Notes: generated by a model not told the origin, from the letters alone. DNA of 64,000 bases from JAHJQZ01 sp963676075 (GCA_963676075.2 CAXXNZ010000030.1:1-64000); one strand, 5' to 3'; numbered from the stretch's first letter, positions 16,262-26,941 are shown. Made by a program: numbers and translations.

Positions 16262-17584
16262 ATGGATAACAAGATGATCCTTTTTACGCGCAGACAGATT
16301 CTGAAGACCGGCCTTGCCGGCGCGGCGCTGCCGTTGATGGCCTCGCCGGCCGCGGCGCTGGTCAAGATCACCGTCACGGCGGGCGAATTCATCCCCCTGC
16401 CGATCGCCATTCCCGATTTCGGCTCGTCCGATCCGGATTTCGGCCGACAGGTTGCCGACATCGTCCGTGCCAATCTCAAGCGCTCGGGCCTGTTCCAGGT
16501 GATCGATCCCGCCAGTCTGCCGCAACAGACTGGCAGTGTCGCGGCCAATCCCGATTTCCCCTCCTGGCGGGCCACCGGCGCCGACGCCCTGGTCATGGGC
16601 CAGGTCGAGCGCGGCGGGCAGATCCAGTCCTCGGTCCGCGTCTGGGATACCCAGGCCGCAGCCCAGGTGGTCGGAGAAGCCTATTCGACCGATCCGTCTT
16701 CGTGGCGGCGCATCGCCCATATCGTTTCCGACGCGATCTACAAGTCGCTGACCGGCGAGGGCGGCTATTTCGACACCCGCGTCGTTTATGTCTCCGAATC
16801 CGGCCCCAAGGCCAACCGCACCAAGCGGCTGGCGGTGATGGACCAGGACGGCGCCAACCCGCAGTACATCACCAATGGCAGGGCGCTGGCGCTGACGCCG
16901 CGCTTCTCGCCCAACCGGCAACTGCTGGCCTACATGAACTACGAGACCGGCGAGCCGCAGGTTTACCTGCTCGACCTCGCCTCGGGCCGCCAGCAGACCA
17001 TCGGCACATTCGGGCAGATGACCTTTGCGCCGCGTTTCTCCCCCGACGGCCAGACCCTGGCCTTCTCGGTCGAACAGTCCGGTGACACCAATATCTATGC
17101 CCTGCCGGTTTCGGGAGGCCAGCCACGCCAGCTGACAAGCGGCGCGGCCATCGACACCGGCCCGTGCTATTCGCCCGACGGCAGCCAGATCGTTTTCGAA
17201 TCCGATCGTGGCGGCACGCAACAGATCTACATCATGGGCGCCAATGGCGGCGGCGCGCAGCGCATCTCATACGGCAAGGGCAGCTACGCCACGCCGGTCT
17301 GGTCCCCGAAGGGCAACTACATCGCCTTCACCAAGCAGTCGGAAGGCCAGTTCCATGTCGGCATCATGAAGCCGGACGGTTCGGGCGAGCGTATTCTTGT
17401 TTCGAAATACCATGCCGAGGGTCCGACCTGGGCGCCGAACGGGCTGGTGTTGATGTATTTCTCCGATCCTGGCGGCAATGACGGCCCGCGGCTTTATTCG
17501 GTCGATGTCTTCGGGCGCAACGATCAGGTCATCTCGACCGAGACCTACGCCTCCGACCCGACCTGGTCGCCGCTGCTGGGCTGA
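16262..17584 (+). CDS. tolB: Tol-Pal system beta-propeller protein TolB, with a Tat-like signal peptide
   Basis: A 440-residue periplasmic protein with an N-terminal domain and a six-bladed WD40-like propeller. Blade motifs are evident: LTPRFSPNRQLLAYMNY, FAPRFSPDGQTLAFS, CYSPDGSQIVFESDR and TPVWSPKGNYIAFT. The N-terminus reads FTRRQILKTGLAGAALPLMASPAAA, which matches the twin-arginine pattern (RR-x-hydrophobic-L-K) and not a plain Sec signal. This suggests export of folded TolB by Tat. It follows tolA by 39 bp. Confidence 0.94.
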   Translation: MDNKMILFTRRQILKTGLAGAALPLMASPAAALVKITVTAGEFIPLPIAIPDFGSSDPDFGRQVADIVRANLKRSGLFQVIDPASLPQQTGSVAANPDFPSWRATGADALVMGQVERGGQIQSSVRVWDTQAAAQVVGEAYSTDPSSWRRIAHIVSDAIYKSLTGEGGYFDTRVVYVSESGPKANRTKRLAVMDQDGANPQYITNGRALALTPRFSPNRQLLAYMNYETGEPQVYLLDLASGRQQTIGTFGQMTFAPRFSPDGQTLAFSVEQSGDTNIYALPVSGGQPRQLTSGAAIDTGPCYSPDGSQIVFESDRGGTQQIYIMGANGGGAQRISYGKGSYATPVWSPKGNYIAFTKQSEGQFHVGIMKPDGSGERILVSKYHAEGPTWAPNGLVLMYFSDPGGNDGPRLYSVDVFGRNDQVISTETYASDPTWSPLLG

Positions 17585-17598
17585 TCGCCAGTGTCACA

Positions 17599-17657
17599 CA
17601 TGCTTCAACAAGCATGACTAGAAGCACCCGTTCAAATCTCTCCTGAATGGGTGCTTC
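17599..17657 (+). promoter_or_regulatory. Two hairpins between tolB and the next gene, the second abutting its start codon
   Basis: CATGCTT-CAAC-AAGCATG (17599-17616) is a perfect 7-bp stem. GAAGCACCCGTTCA (17621-17634) and TGAATGGGTGCTTC (17644-17657) form a 14-bp stem with one G-U pair and a 9-base loop, ending two bases before the ATG at 17660. No T-run follows, so an ordinary terminator is unlikely. The second stem would cover the ribosome-entry region. Confidence 0.6.
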
Positions 17658-17659
17658 CA

Positions 17660-19021
17660 ATGACTATCGATTCTTCCATCAGCCGGCGCCTCGCGTTGAA
17701 GCTGCTCGGCTCGACCGCCCTGCTGCCGGCTGCCGGCACGTTCGCGGCCAAAGCCGCCGAAGCCGGTGTCAATTTCATCGTCATGGCGGATCTGCATTCG
17801 GCCTATGAACGGACCGGCCAGTTGCTGGCGGCCGTCGAGGCCGAAGCTGCCGCCAGTGCGTTGCCGGCGGTGATCCTCATCAATGGCGATCTGTTCGAAG
17901 CCGGCAATGTCGTCGCCACGCGTTCGGGCGGCGAGATCGACTGGGCCTTCCTCGAGGGACTGACCAAAGTGGCGCCGGTGGTGTTCAACATCGGCAACCA
18001 TGAGCCGGACCTCGACAACGATCTCGCCAATTTCGTCACCCGCGCCACAAAGCTCGGCGTCACCGTTTTGACCAACATCACCGATGCGCGCACCGGCGAG
18101 CTCTATGCGCCGGCGAGCGCCAAGCTCGATGTCGGCGGCCAGACGGTCAGCATTGCCGCCCTCGGGGTCAACAACCTGTTCACCTACCCCAAGGCGACGC
18201 GCGACCAGCTCACTATCCCCGATCCGGTCGAATGGGCGACCGCCAACCTGCCGAACCAGCTCGTCGATGGCAGCATAAATGTCGTCATGAGCCATGCCGG
18301 CGTCATGCCCGACAAGGCCATCCTCAAGCTGTTGCCCAACGGCAGTTTCATGATCGGCGGCCACGATCACCTCTCGATCGAGCATGCCGAAGGTGACACG
18401 CGCTATCTGCATACCGGTTCGTGGTCGACGGCGCTGACCGTTGCCACCATTGCCGGCCCCGGCCAGCCAGCACGGTTCAGGCGTGTCGACATCGCCGATG
18501 ACGCAGCGTCGGCCCAAGCCCTTGCCGAGCTCATTCCGGCGGTCCTGGCCAAGCATCTGACCGAAGAAGACAAGGCGATCATCGCCACCAGTTCGACCGC
18601 CCGCGCCGTCGATGAAGCTGGCCTTTTCGTCGCCGGCGCACTGGCATCAAAGGTCGGCGCCGATATCGGTTTTGTCGGCCATACCACCTTCGGCGCCGGC
18701 TTGCCCGAGGGACCGGTCAGCCGCTATGCCTTCAATTCATCGGTCCGTTTCGACGGCAAGCTGATGACGACCACGGTCGATGCGCCGACGCTTGCGGCAA
18801 TTCTCGAACGTTGCAACCAGTTCGGCGATTTCCCCTTCGAGAAGCGCACCGGCGACTATCTTTACGCGGCGCCGTCCGTTGCCGACAAACAGAGCTACAC
18901 GCTCGCCTGCAACGACTGGGCGGCGACCAACCAGAAGAGCTATTTCGGCCGCGAAGATCTTGTGTTTGCTGAAGTCCCCGACCTCGCCGTCAAGGCGGTG
19001 ACGGTCGAAAGCCTCACCTGA
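17660..19021 (+). CDS. Tat-exported 5'-nucleotidase-like metallophosphoesterase
   Basis: A 453-residue protein. SISRRLALKLLGSTALLPAAG is a twin-arginine signal. Metal motifs follow in order: VMADLHSAYE (DxH), LINGDLFEAG, NIGNHEPDLD (GNHE), SHAG and IGGHDHLS (GHDH). The C-terminal part (about 300-453) resembles the 5'-nucleotidase C domain. It is probably periplasmic and would release phosphate from nucleotides or similar esters. A GTG three codons upstream is an alternative start but lies inside a hairpin arm. Its location between tolB and pal, normally adjacent genes, is unusual. A strong terminator follows. Confidence 0.82.
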   Translation: MTIDSSISRRLALKLLGSTALLPAAGTFAAKAAEAGVNFIVMADLHSAYERTGQLLAAVEAEAAASALPAVILINGDLFEAGNVVATRSGGEIDWAFLEGLTKVAPVVFNIGNHEPDLDNDLANFVTRATKLGVTVLTNITDARTGELYAPASAKLDVGGQTVSIAALGVNNLFTYPKATRDQLTIPDPVEWATANLPNQLVDGSINVVMSHAGVMPDKAILKLLPNGSFMIGGHDHLSIEHAEGDTRYLHTGSWSTALTVATIAGPGQPARFRRVDIADDAASAQALAELIPAVLAKHLTEEDKAIIATSSTARAVDEAGLFVAGALASKVGADIGFVGHTTFGAGLPEGPVSRYAFNSSVRFDGKLMTTTVDAPTLAAILERCNQFGDFPFEKRTGDYLYAAPSVADKQSYTLACNDWAATNQKSYFGREDLVFAEVPDLAVKAVTVESLT

Positions 19022-19047
19022 CCGCCATCAACGGCCTGCCGCAATCC

Positions 19048-19078
19048 GGACCCGAAGCTCTGTGCTTCGGGTCCTTTT
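19048..19078 (+). terminator. Rho-independent terminator
   Basis: GGACCCGAAGC (19048-19058), loop TCTGT, GCTTCGGGTCC (19064-19074), then TTTT. The 11-bp perfect stem separates the phosphoesterase from pal, so pal needs its own promoter. Confidence 0.9.
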
Positions 19079-19116
19079 GCTGTTAGCGTGGCAAAAACCG
19101 CCCCATTTCCGCCGGA

Positions 19117-19131
19117 TTAACTCGCAATTAA
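19117..19131. promoter_or_regulatory. CtrA-type box upstream of pal
   Basis: TTAA-CTCGCAA-TTAA is a perfect TTAA-N7-TTAA match, 77 bp before the pal start and downstream of a terminator. In Caulobacter CtrA directly controls pal, so cell-cycle regulation of this pal transcript is plausible. Confidence 0.6.
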
Positions 19132-19207
19132 GCGTGTTCGGGAACGCCGCTTTAAGATAACGAGCGGTAAACAGGGCAGAACTAACTCTCTTCAATTGGA
19201 GCCTCAC

Positions 19208-19687
19208 ATGCGTTTCATGACGCCGCTTCTCACCGGTTTGCGCGCCTTCGCGCTTGTGGCTTTCGTCGTCGCGGTTGCGGCCTGCGCCCGCACGCCTGGC
19301 ACCGGTGTCGATGCCAATGGCGCGGCCACGCCCGGCAGTCAGCAGGAATTCCTCGTCACCGTCGGCGACCGGGTCTTCTTCACCACAGATTCCTCGGTGA
19401 TCAGCGCCGAAGGCCAGGCCACGCTCGACAAGCAGGCCGTCTGGCTCAACCGCTATCCGCAATACCGCGTCCTGATCGAGGGCCATGCCGACGAACGCGG
19501 CACGCGCGAATACAACATCGCACTCGGCGCCCGCCGCGCCGCCGCCGTCGTCAACTATCTCGAGTCACGCGGCATAAACGGCTCGCGTATCACCTCCAAG
19601 AGCTACGGCAAGGAGCGCCCGGTGGCGGTGTGCAATGATATCTCGTGCTGGTCGCAGAACCGTCGAGCGGTCACCGTACTGCAATAG
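19208..19687 (+). CDS. pal: Peptidoglycan-associated lipoprotein Pal
   Basis: A 159-residue outer-membrane lipoprotein. The signal ends in a lipobox (VAVAACARTP, Cys near residue 25). The OmpA-like peptidoglycan-binding domain shows VLIEGHADERGTREYN and GARRAAAVVNYLESRGI, with the conserved Asp and Arg that bind diaminopimelate. The ATG at 19208 is used because GGAG lies 8 bases upstream; an in-frame TTG four codons earlier overlaps that site. It tethers the outer membrane to the wall and binds TolB. Confidence 0.95.
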   Translation: MRFMTPLLTGLRAFALVAFVVAVAACARTPGTGVDANGAATPGSQQEFLVTVGDRVFFTTDSSVISAEGQATLDKQAVWLNRYPQYRVLIEGHADERGTREYNIALGARRAAAVVNYLESRGINGSRITSKSYGKERPVAVCNDISCWSQNRRAVTVLQ

Positions 19688-19938
19688 CGCGATAACGACT
19701 TCTCCAGGATTGCGTTAGTTTTCGAGACTGGAGGCCGCGCCGGGTGCTGCGTATCGCGCCCGGCGCAGTTTTTTTGCTCCATGCGCATGCCGCGCGTGTC
19801 CCCAAATCCGCTCACAGCCGAAAAAGTGCGCGCCCGCGTCGAAATCTACGGGCGCAACCGCATTTATTTGGCCAAAATTCGGTTATAAGAGCCTCCTCGC
19901 AAACCAATCGATCCGGTGTGGCAACAAGGAGGCTCGGT

Positions 19939-21048
19939 GTGCACGACTTTACTGGGAATACGGGCAGAATGACTGTCCGCATGCGGGCGCTGATCGGCGC
20001 GCTTGCGCTTGGCGCCAGCCTTGTCGCGCCCGTGGCCGTCATGGCCAGCGGGACCGGCACTGCCAACGACCGGCTGACCCGTCTCGAAAACGGTACAAAC
20101 CTTTTGAGCGACCGGCTCGACGGATTGTCAGCCAGCCTGTCCGCCTTCGTGCCCCCCGGATCCGTTCCGGTCACCGACAACATGGTCTCCGACACGGCCC
20201 CGGTCCTTGTGGCGCAGTCCAGCCGCGATCCGGCGGCGCTGGCGGTGAGGCTTGATCAGGTCGAAGAGCAGATGCGCACGCTCAACGGTCAGGTCGAAGG
20301 GCTGCAGTTCCAGCTCACACAGCTTCAGACCCTGCTCGAACGCATGCAGCAGGACACCGACGCCCGCTTTTCAGCTGTGGAGGGCGGTGTCGCGCCGGGA
20401 AAAACTAATGCGGCGTCTCAATCCGGGGGCGCGACGCCCACCCTGGAGGCGCCGCAGTCCATGGACCTGAGTGCACCGGCCGGCACTGATGCCGGTTTCG
20501 GCACCATGACCGGCACCGATCCCAATGATCAGCCGATCGATCTTGGTGCGCCGATCGAGCTCGGCGCACCGGAAAAGCCACTTGGCACGCTGAGCCTTGA
20601 TAACCTGCCCGCCAATTCCGGGCCGGAAATCAGTCTCGGCACCGACGCGACCCGTGTCACCGACGCGGATGCCGATGCCCAGTATGCGGCCGGCTACGAG
20701 GCCGTGATCAAGGGCGATTATGCCTTTGCCGAGGATCAGTTCCGCCAGTTCATCGCCCTGTTTCCCGATCATCCTCAAGCGCCCGACGCCACCAACTGGC
20801 TCGGCGAGGCGCTGATACAGCGCGGCGATTACGAGGAGGCGGCCAATATCCTGTTGACCGGGTTCCAGAGCTATCCCAATGCGGCGCGGGCGCCGGACAT
20901 CCTGATGAAGCTCGGCATCGCCCTCAATGGTAGCGGCGAGAACGACACCGCCTGTCGCACCTTCGGGGAAGTGCTCAAGCGCTACCCCGATGTCTCGCCG
21001 GCCTTCAAGCAGCGTCTGGCCAAGGAAGAGAAAAGCGCCAGGTGCTGA
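19939..21048 (+). CDS. cpoB: Cell division coordinator CpoB (YbgF)
   Basis: A 369-residue periplasmic protein. A signal segment (ALIGALALGASLVAPVAVMA) is followed by a coiled coil (RLDQVEEQMRTLNGQVEGLQ region), a low-complexity linker, and C-terminal TPR repeats (AQYAAGYEAVIKGDYAFAEDQF, FPDHPQAPDATNWLGEAL). The start is set at GTG 19939 because a perfect AAGGAGG (19926-19932) sits six bases before it; ATG 19969, closer to the signal peptide, is the alternative. CpoB couples Tol constriction to septal peptidoglycan synthesis. It overlaps tilS by 7 bases. Confidence 0.9.
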   Translation: MHDFTGNTGRMTVRMRALIGALALGASLVAPVAVMASGTGTANDRLTRLENGTNLLSDRLDGLSASLSAFVPPGSVPVTDNMVSDTAPVLVAQSSRDPAALAVRLDQVEEQMRTLNGQVEGLQFQLTQLQTLLERMQQDTDARFSAVEGGVAPGKTNAASQSGGATPTLEAPQSMDLSAPAGTDAGFGTMTGTDPNDQPIDLGAPIELGAPEKPLGTLSLDNLPANSGPEISLGTDATRVTDADADAQYAAGYEAVIKGDYAFAEDQFRQFIALFPDHPQAPDATNWLGEALIQRGDYEEAANILLTGFQSYPNAARAPDILMKLGIALNGSGENDTACRTFGEVLKRYPDVSPAFKQRLAKEEKSARC

Positions 21049-22322
21049 CACGGGCGCCCGGTCGAACTGTCCCTGACGCGGCGGAGCTGTTTGCGCCGCT
21101 GCTGGGGTTCGATCATATCGGCGTCGCCGTATCCGGCGGACCCGACAGTCTCGCCCTGATGGTTCTGATCGCCGATTGGGCCATGGCTTCCGGCAAGACA
21201 ATCACCGTTTACACCGTCGATCATCGGCTGAGGCCCGAAGCGGTGGAAGAGGCGAAAATGGTCGCCGATCAGGCCGCCCGGCTCGGCCTTTCCTGCCGCA
21301 TTCTCACCTGGACCGGCGACAAGCCGAAAACCGGCGTGCAGGCGGCGGCGCGGCAGGCCCGCTATCGGCTCATCGGTGACGCCATGCGGGTGGACGGCGC
21401 CGAAATCCTCGTTACCGCCCATCATCGCGACGACCAGGCCGAGACGGTGCTGATGCGGCTTGCCCATGGCAGCGGCATTTCCGGCCTTGCCGGCATGGCG
21501 CTGTTCGGCAAGGCCGAGGGCGTGCCGGTGTGCCGGCCTTTGCGCGACACAGACCCGGCGGACCTCAACGCCGTGCTCGATGCCGCCGGTCTGACGCCTG
21601 CGTCCGATCCGAGCAACGACGATCTCCATTACGAGCGTGTGCGCTGGCGACGCCTGCTGCCGGTGCTGGCGCGCGAGGGCCTTGATGCCACCGAGCTTGG
21701 CCGCTTCGCGTCACGTATGGCCCGGGCGGATGCAGCGCTCGAAGCGGCATCGGCCGCCGCCGTTGCCGAACTGGTCGACGCCGATCCCTTCGGCCTGCTG
21801 CAGATCGATGCCGCGCGCCTGTTGACCATGCCCGACGAAATCGCCATCCGCGTTCTGCGCCGGATGATCGACTGGGCCGGCGGCGGGCTGCCGCACGGAC
21901 GGCTCGGTCAGATCGAGACACTTCACACCGAACTGGCAAAATCTGTCACAAATGTTTCGACCACCCTGTGTGGTGCCGTCATCACCGGATCGCGCCAAAG
22001 GATTGCCATCTATCGCGAGGCCGGCCGTTTGCAGGCGGAAAAGGACCGGCTGGTGCCGGGGGCACGGATCGTCTGGGACAAAAGGTTCGAGATCGCATCG
22101 TCGCCGTCGTCGGATGTGCTGACAATCGCGCCCGGAACGGCGCTGACCCGGGACAGGGCCGAAACGTTCTGCGGTGCTCCGGTCGCGGCACCAATGGCGG
22201 CGCTTGCCGCCGCGCCCGTGATACGGGACGAGACCGGAACGCTCATTGCCATCGGCGCCATCGTGCGGCGAGACGGGATCGAGATCAAAACGACACATGT
22301 GCCCGCAGCAGAGCAGACATAG
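21042..22322 (+). CDS. tilS: tRNA(Ile)-lysidine synthetase TilS
   Basis: A 426-residue protein with the PP-loop motif VAVSGGPDSLAL (SGGPDS at residues 31-36), then VDHRLR and the HHRDDQAETVLMRLAHGSG motif near residues 127-145. It attaches lysine to C34 of the tRNA-Ile that reads AUA, using ATP. It starts at GTG within the end of cpoB, so it is co-translated. tilS followed by ftsH is a widespread conserved pair. Confidence 0.95.
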   Translation: MLTRAPGRTVPDAAELFAPLLGFDHIGVAVSGGPDSLALMVLIADWAMASGKTITVYTVDHRLRPEAVEEAKMVADQAARLGLSCRILTWTGDKPKTGVQAAARQARYRLIGDAMRVDGAEILVTAHHRDDQAETVLMRLAHGSGISGLAGMALFGKAEGVPVCRPLRDTDPADLNAVLDAAGLTPASDPSNDDLHYERVRWRRLLPVLAREGLDATELGRFASRMARADAALEAASAAAVAELVDADPFGLLQIDAARLLTMPDEIAIRVLRRMIDWAGGGLPHGRLGQIETLHTELAKSVTNVSTTLCGAVITGSRQRIAIYREAGRLQAEKDRLVPGARIVWDKRFEIASSPSSDVLTIAPGTALTRDRAETFCGAPVAAPMAALAAAPVIRDETGTLIAIGAIVRRDGIEIKTTHVPAAEQT

Positions 22323-22518
22323 CCTCAGGCGTGTCTGGTCGCGGCTTTGCGATCGGCGGGCAGCAGCGGTGCGCCGCCCGGTGTCCGGATGTGAGGCAAA
22401 CCGGAGAAAAACCGCCCATACGGGCGTGGAACGGCGTGGCGGACAGACTTTTAACACAAATTCAAGTCAATCCGGGGGCAAAGTAGGAAACCAGAGCACG
22501 TGATAGGTCGGCGCCGGT

Positions 22519-22547
22519 CTTGTAACAGCGAACCTGCGGACCTACAT
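22519..22547 (+). promoter_or_regulatory. Promoter of ftsH
   Basis: CTTGTA (22519-22524), 17-bp spacer, CTACAT (22542-22547), about 45 bp before the ftsH start. It fits the alphaproteobacterial housekeeping consensus and also resembles RpoH-type promoters. FtsH is heat-inducible in many bacteria, so RpoH use is possible but not shown. Confidence 0.6.
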
Positions 22548-22592
22548 TCGCAATTCCTCCGGCGCCGGGAGCCGGATCCTCAGGGAAAATAG

Positions 22593-24527
<1,935 letters not shown>

Positions 24528-24600
24528 GGAGCGTTTTCGGGAAAAGTGCCTTGCGGTTTTCCGGTTCTAAAACGCGACCACCAGATAAAGCTGCGTCCTT
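24528..24600. repeat. Dispersed rhizobial intergenic repeat, copy 3
   Basis: GAGCGTTTTCGGGAAAAGTG...GCGGTTTTCCGGTTCTAAAACGCGACCACCAGATAAAG, starting directly after the ftsH stop. The outer arms GCGTTTT / AAAACGC pair. It shares its core with copies 1 and 2. Confidence 0.7.
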
Positions 24601-24625
24601 AGGACGGCTGGACAAGTAAGTTGCG

Positions 24626-24652
24626 AAAAGGCCACCTTCGGGTGGCCTTTTT
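24626..24652 (+). terminator. Rho-independent terminator after ftsH
   Basis: AAAAGGCCACC-TTCG-GGTGGCCTTTTT: a stem with a stable UUCG tetraloop and a T-run. Because of the matching A-run upstream it could work in both directions. Confidence 0.9.
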
Positions 24653-24685
24653 CATATCATTGGATCGTTCTTCCGGATTCCTTGC

Positions 24686-25165
24686 ATGCCCCAGACCCAT
24701 ACCGGCCGCTGCGCCTGCGGCGAGGTCAGCTATCGCCTGACCTCCGACCCGATCTTCACCCATTGCTGCCATTGCCTCGACTGTCAGCGCCAGACCGGCT
24801 CGGGCTTTGCCATCAACGCCATCATCGAGACGGACCGAATCGAGATCCTCACCGGTAAGCCCGAGCCGGTACGCGTTCCAACCGACAGCGGTGCCCCGCA
24901 TGATATCTATCGTTGCCCGACATGCCATACGGCGGTCTGGTCCGACTACGGCATGGGATTTGCCATGTTCGTCCGTGTCGGCACGCTCGACGCCCCCTCG
25001 GCCATCACCCCGGACGTTCACATCTACACGCGCTCGAAACAGCCCTGGGTGACGCTTCCCGAGGGTGTGCCGGCCTTCGAGGCCTATTACGACCGCAATG
25101 CGCTCTGGCCCGAAGAAGCGCTCGCCCGCGGCAAGGCCGCTTATGAGGCACACAAGGCCGGTTGA
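24686..25165 (+). CDS. GFA (CENP-V/GFA) zinc-domain protein
   Basis: A 159-residue protein. The zinc cysteines are in RCACGEVSYRL (residues about 8-18), HCCHCLDCQRQTGSGF (about 26-41) and YRCPTCHTAVW (about 75-85). Proteins of this family are annotated after a glutathione-formaldehyde enzyme, but most, this one included, have no demonstrated activity. It is a single-domain relative of the N-terminal half of the fusion at 3203-4093. It is monocistronic, between the ftsH terminator and glmM. Confidence 0.85.
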   Translation: MPQTHTGRCACGEVSYRLTSDPIFTHCCHCLDCQRQTGSGFAINAIIETDRIEILTGKPEPVRVPTDSGAPHDIYRCPTCHTAVWSDYGMGFAMFVRVGTLDAPSAITPDVHIYTRSKQPWVTLPEGVPAFEAYYDRNALWPEEALARGKAAYEAHKAG

Positions 25166-25300
25166 CCCGGCTGGCGTGCGGAACTGGGCAGCTGCGCTTG
25201 CGCCAAAAACGCCACAGTGGGTAATTAACGAAACTTTCCGGCAAAACTCGCGATCTCGCGCGCTTTCGCCTAAAAGGCTATCAATCGCGGTGGAGGCACT

Positions 25301-26647
25301 ATGGCGCGCAAGTATTTCGGAACCGACGGCATTCGCGGTCTGGCAAATGGCGACAAGCTGACGCCGGAACTGGCGCTCAAGGTCGGCATGGCCGCAGGTC
25401 TCAAATTCGTGCGCGGCCAACACCGCAACCGCGTCGTCATCGGCAAGGACACGCGGCGCTCGGGCTACATGATCGAGAATGCGCTGGCAGCAGGCTTCAC
25501 GGCGGTGGGCATGGATGTCTATTTTCTTGGGCCCATGCCGACCCCGGCGGTTGCCATGCTGACACGGTCCCTGCGCGCCGATCTCGGTGTCATGATCTCG
25601 GCCTCGCACAATCCGTTCGAGGACAATGGCATCAAGCTGTTCCGGCCCGATGGCTACAAGCTGTCCGACGCGGTCGAAGCCGATATCGAAGAGCTGATGC
25701 AAAAGGACATGTCGAGCCTATTGGCGCGCGGAAGCGGCATCGGCCGCGCCCATCGCGACGAGGCGGCCCAGACCCGCTACATCGAATTCGCCAAGCGCAC
25801 CTTGCCCAAAGGTGTCGATCTCACCGGCCTGCGCGTCGTCATCGACTGCGGCAATGGCGCAGCCTACAAGGTGGCGCCCGTAGCGCTATGGGAGCTTGGC
25901 GCCGAGGTCTTCACCATCGGCGTCACCCCGGACGGTTTCAACATCAACGACAAGGTCGGATCGACCGCCCCTGACGCCCTGCGTGCCAAGGTCAAGGAGG
26001 TGAGGGCCGACATCGGCATCGCGCTCGATGGCGATGCCGACCGTGTCATCATCGTCGACGAGCGCGGCGAAGTGGTCGATGGCGATCAGCTGATGGCTGT
26101 CATTGCCCAGTCCTGGCATGCGCGCGGCAGTCTCAATGGCGGTGGCCTTGTGGCGACAGTGATGAGCAATCTCGGCCTCGAACGCCATCTCAACGCCCTC
26201 GGTCTCGGGCTGGAGCGCACGGCGGTTGGCGACCGCTATGTGCTCGAAACCATGCGCGCCAAGGGCTTCAATGTCGGTGGCGAGCAGTCCGGCCATATCA
26301 TTTTGTCCGATTTCACCACCACAGGCGACGGCTTGGTGGCGGCGCTGCAGATCCTGTCCGTCGTCCGCGAGCAGGACCGCCCGGTCTCGGCGGTGACGGA
26401 CTGTTTCGAGAAGGTGCCTCAGCTTTTGAAAAGCGTGAAGTTCAAGTCCGGCAAGCCGCTGGAGAACAAGCAGGTCAAGCAGGCGATCTCGGACGGCAAG
26501 GCCCGGCTCGGCGAATCCGGTCGCCTGGTCATCCGCGAATCCGGCACCGAGCCGGTGATCCGTGTCATGGCCGAGGGAGACGACGAGGCTCTGGTCGCTG
26601 CCGTCGTCAACGATGTTACCAGCGCCATCAGCGACGCCGCCGCCTAA
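25301..26647 (+). CDS. glmM: Phosphoglucosamine mutase GlmM
   Basis: A 448-residue protein starting MARKYFGTDGIRG. The phosphoserine loop MISASHNPFEDNGIK lies near residues 97-111, metal-binding DGDADR near 244-249, and the sugar-binding GEQSGHI near 327-333. It converts glucosamine-6-P to glucosamine-1-P for peptidoglycan and LPS precursors. The ftsH-glmM neighbourhood is conserved in many bacteria; here a GFA gene intervenes. GGTGGAGG stands before the ATG. Confidence 0.96.
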   Translation: MARKYFGTDGIRGLANGDKLTPELALKVGMAAGLKFVRGQHRNRVVIGKDTRRSGYMIENALAAGFTAVGMDVYFLGPMPTPAVAMLTRSLRADLGVMISASHNPFEDNGIKLFRPDGYKLSDAVEADIEELMQKDMSSLLARGSGIGRAHRDEAAQTRYIEFAKRTLPKGVDLTGLRVVIDCGNGAAYKVAPVALWELGAEVFTIGVTPDGFNINDKVGSTAPDALRAKVKEVRADIGIALDGDADRVIIVDERGEVVDGDQLMAVIAQSWHARGSLNGGGLVATVMSNLGLERHLNALGLGLERTAVGDRYVLETMRAKGFNVGGEQSGHIILSDFTTTGDGLVAALQILSVVREQDRPVSAVTDCFEKVPQLLKSVKFKSGKPLENKQVKQAISDGKARLGESGRLVIRESGTEPVIRVMAEGDDEALVAAVVNDVTSAISDAAA

Positions 26648-26762
26648 AGCGCCTGCAGGGAGCTGGGCACCACTTTTCCGGCTGGGCCTGTCGAAGCCTC
26701 GAAAACGCGACCACTCAACGATCCGGGGCAGATCGGGCGTCTCCACATGAACGTGCTCTGGT
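26645..26762. repeat. Dispersed repeat, copy 4 (degenerate)
   Basis: It carries CACTTTTCCGG..., then TCGAAAACGCGACCA and GGGGCAGATCGGGCGTCTCCACATGAACGTGCTCTGG. The last two segments line up with the copy at 30405-30509 (TCGAAAACACGACCA and AGCAGATCAGGTGAATCCACCTGAACGTGATCTGCTCT), showing a second module shared by only these two copies. Confidence 0.6.
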
Positions 26763-26941
26763 CTTGGGCAAAACGCATCCGGCGGTACCGGCACCATTTA
26801 TCATAAGCCACTGAACGTCACGGTTTCAGGCCGGAGGCGCCTTTTAGATGCGTTGGAAATACAGTGTTTTTTCGCCTTTCATTGGTGAAGAATTTCCTAA
26901 CGGAAACACTGGTAAGACTTTGTTAGGGTTAAGTTTTTTGG

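Noticed and set aside
17621..17660. GTTCAAATC near the tolB end considered as a tRNA T-arm
   Set aside because: No acceptor, D or anticodon arms can be built around it; the bases are part of a simple 14-bp hairpin.
19744..19938. A start for cpoB about 65 codons upstream
   Set aside because: It would place a long Arg-rich stretch before the signal peptide; AAGGAGG at 19926-19932 points to the GTG at 19939.
24686..25165. Assigning formaldehyde detoxification to the GFA proteins
   Set aside because: The family name rests on weak evidence and no formaldehyde-pathway genes are nearby, so only the zinc domain is claimed.
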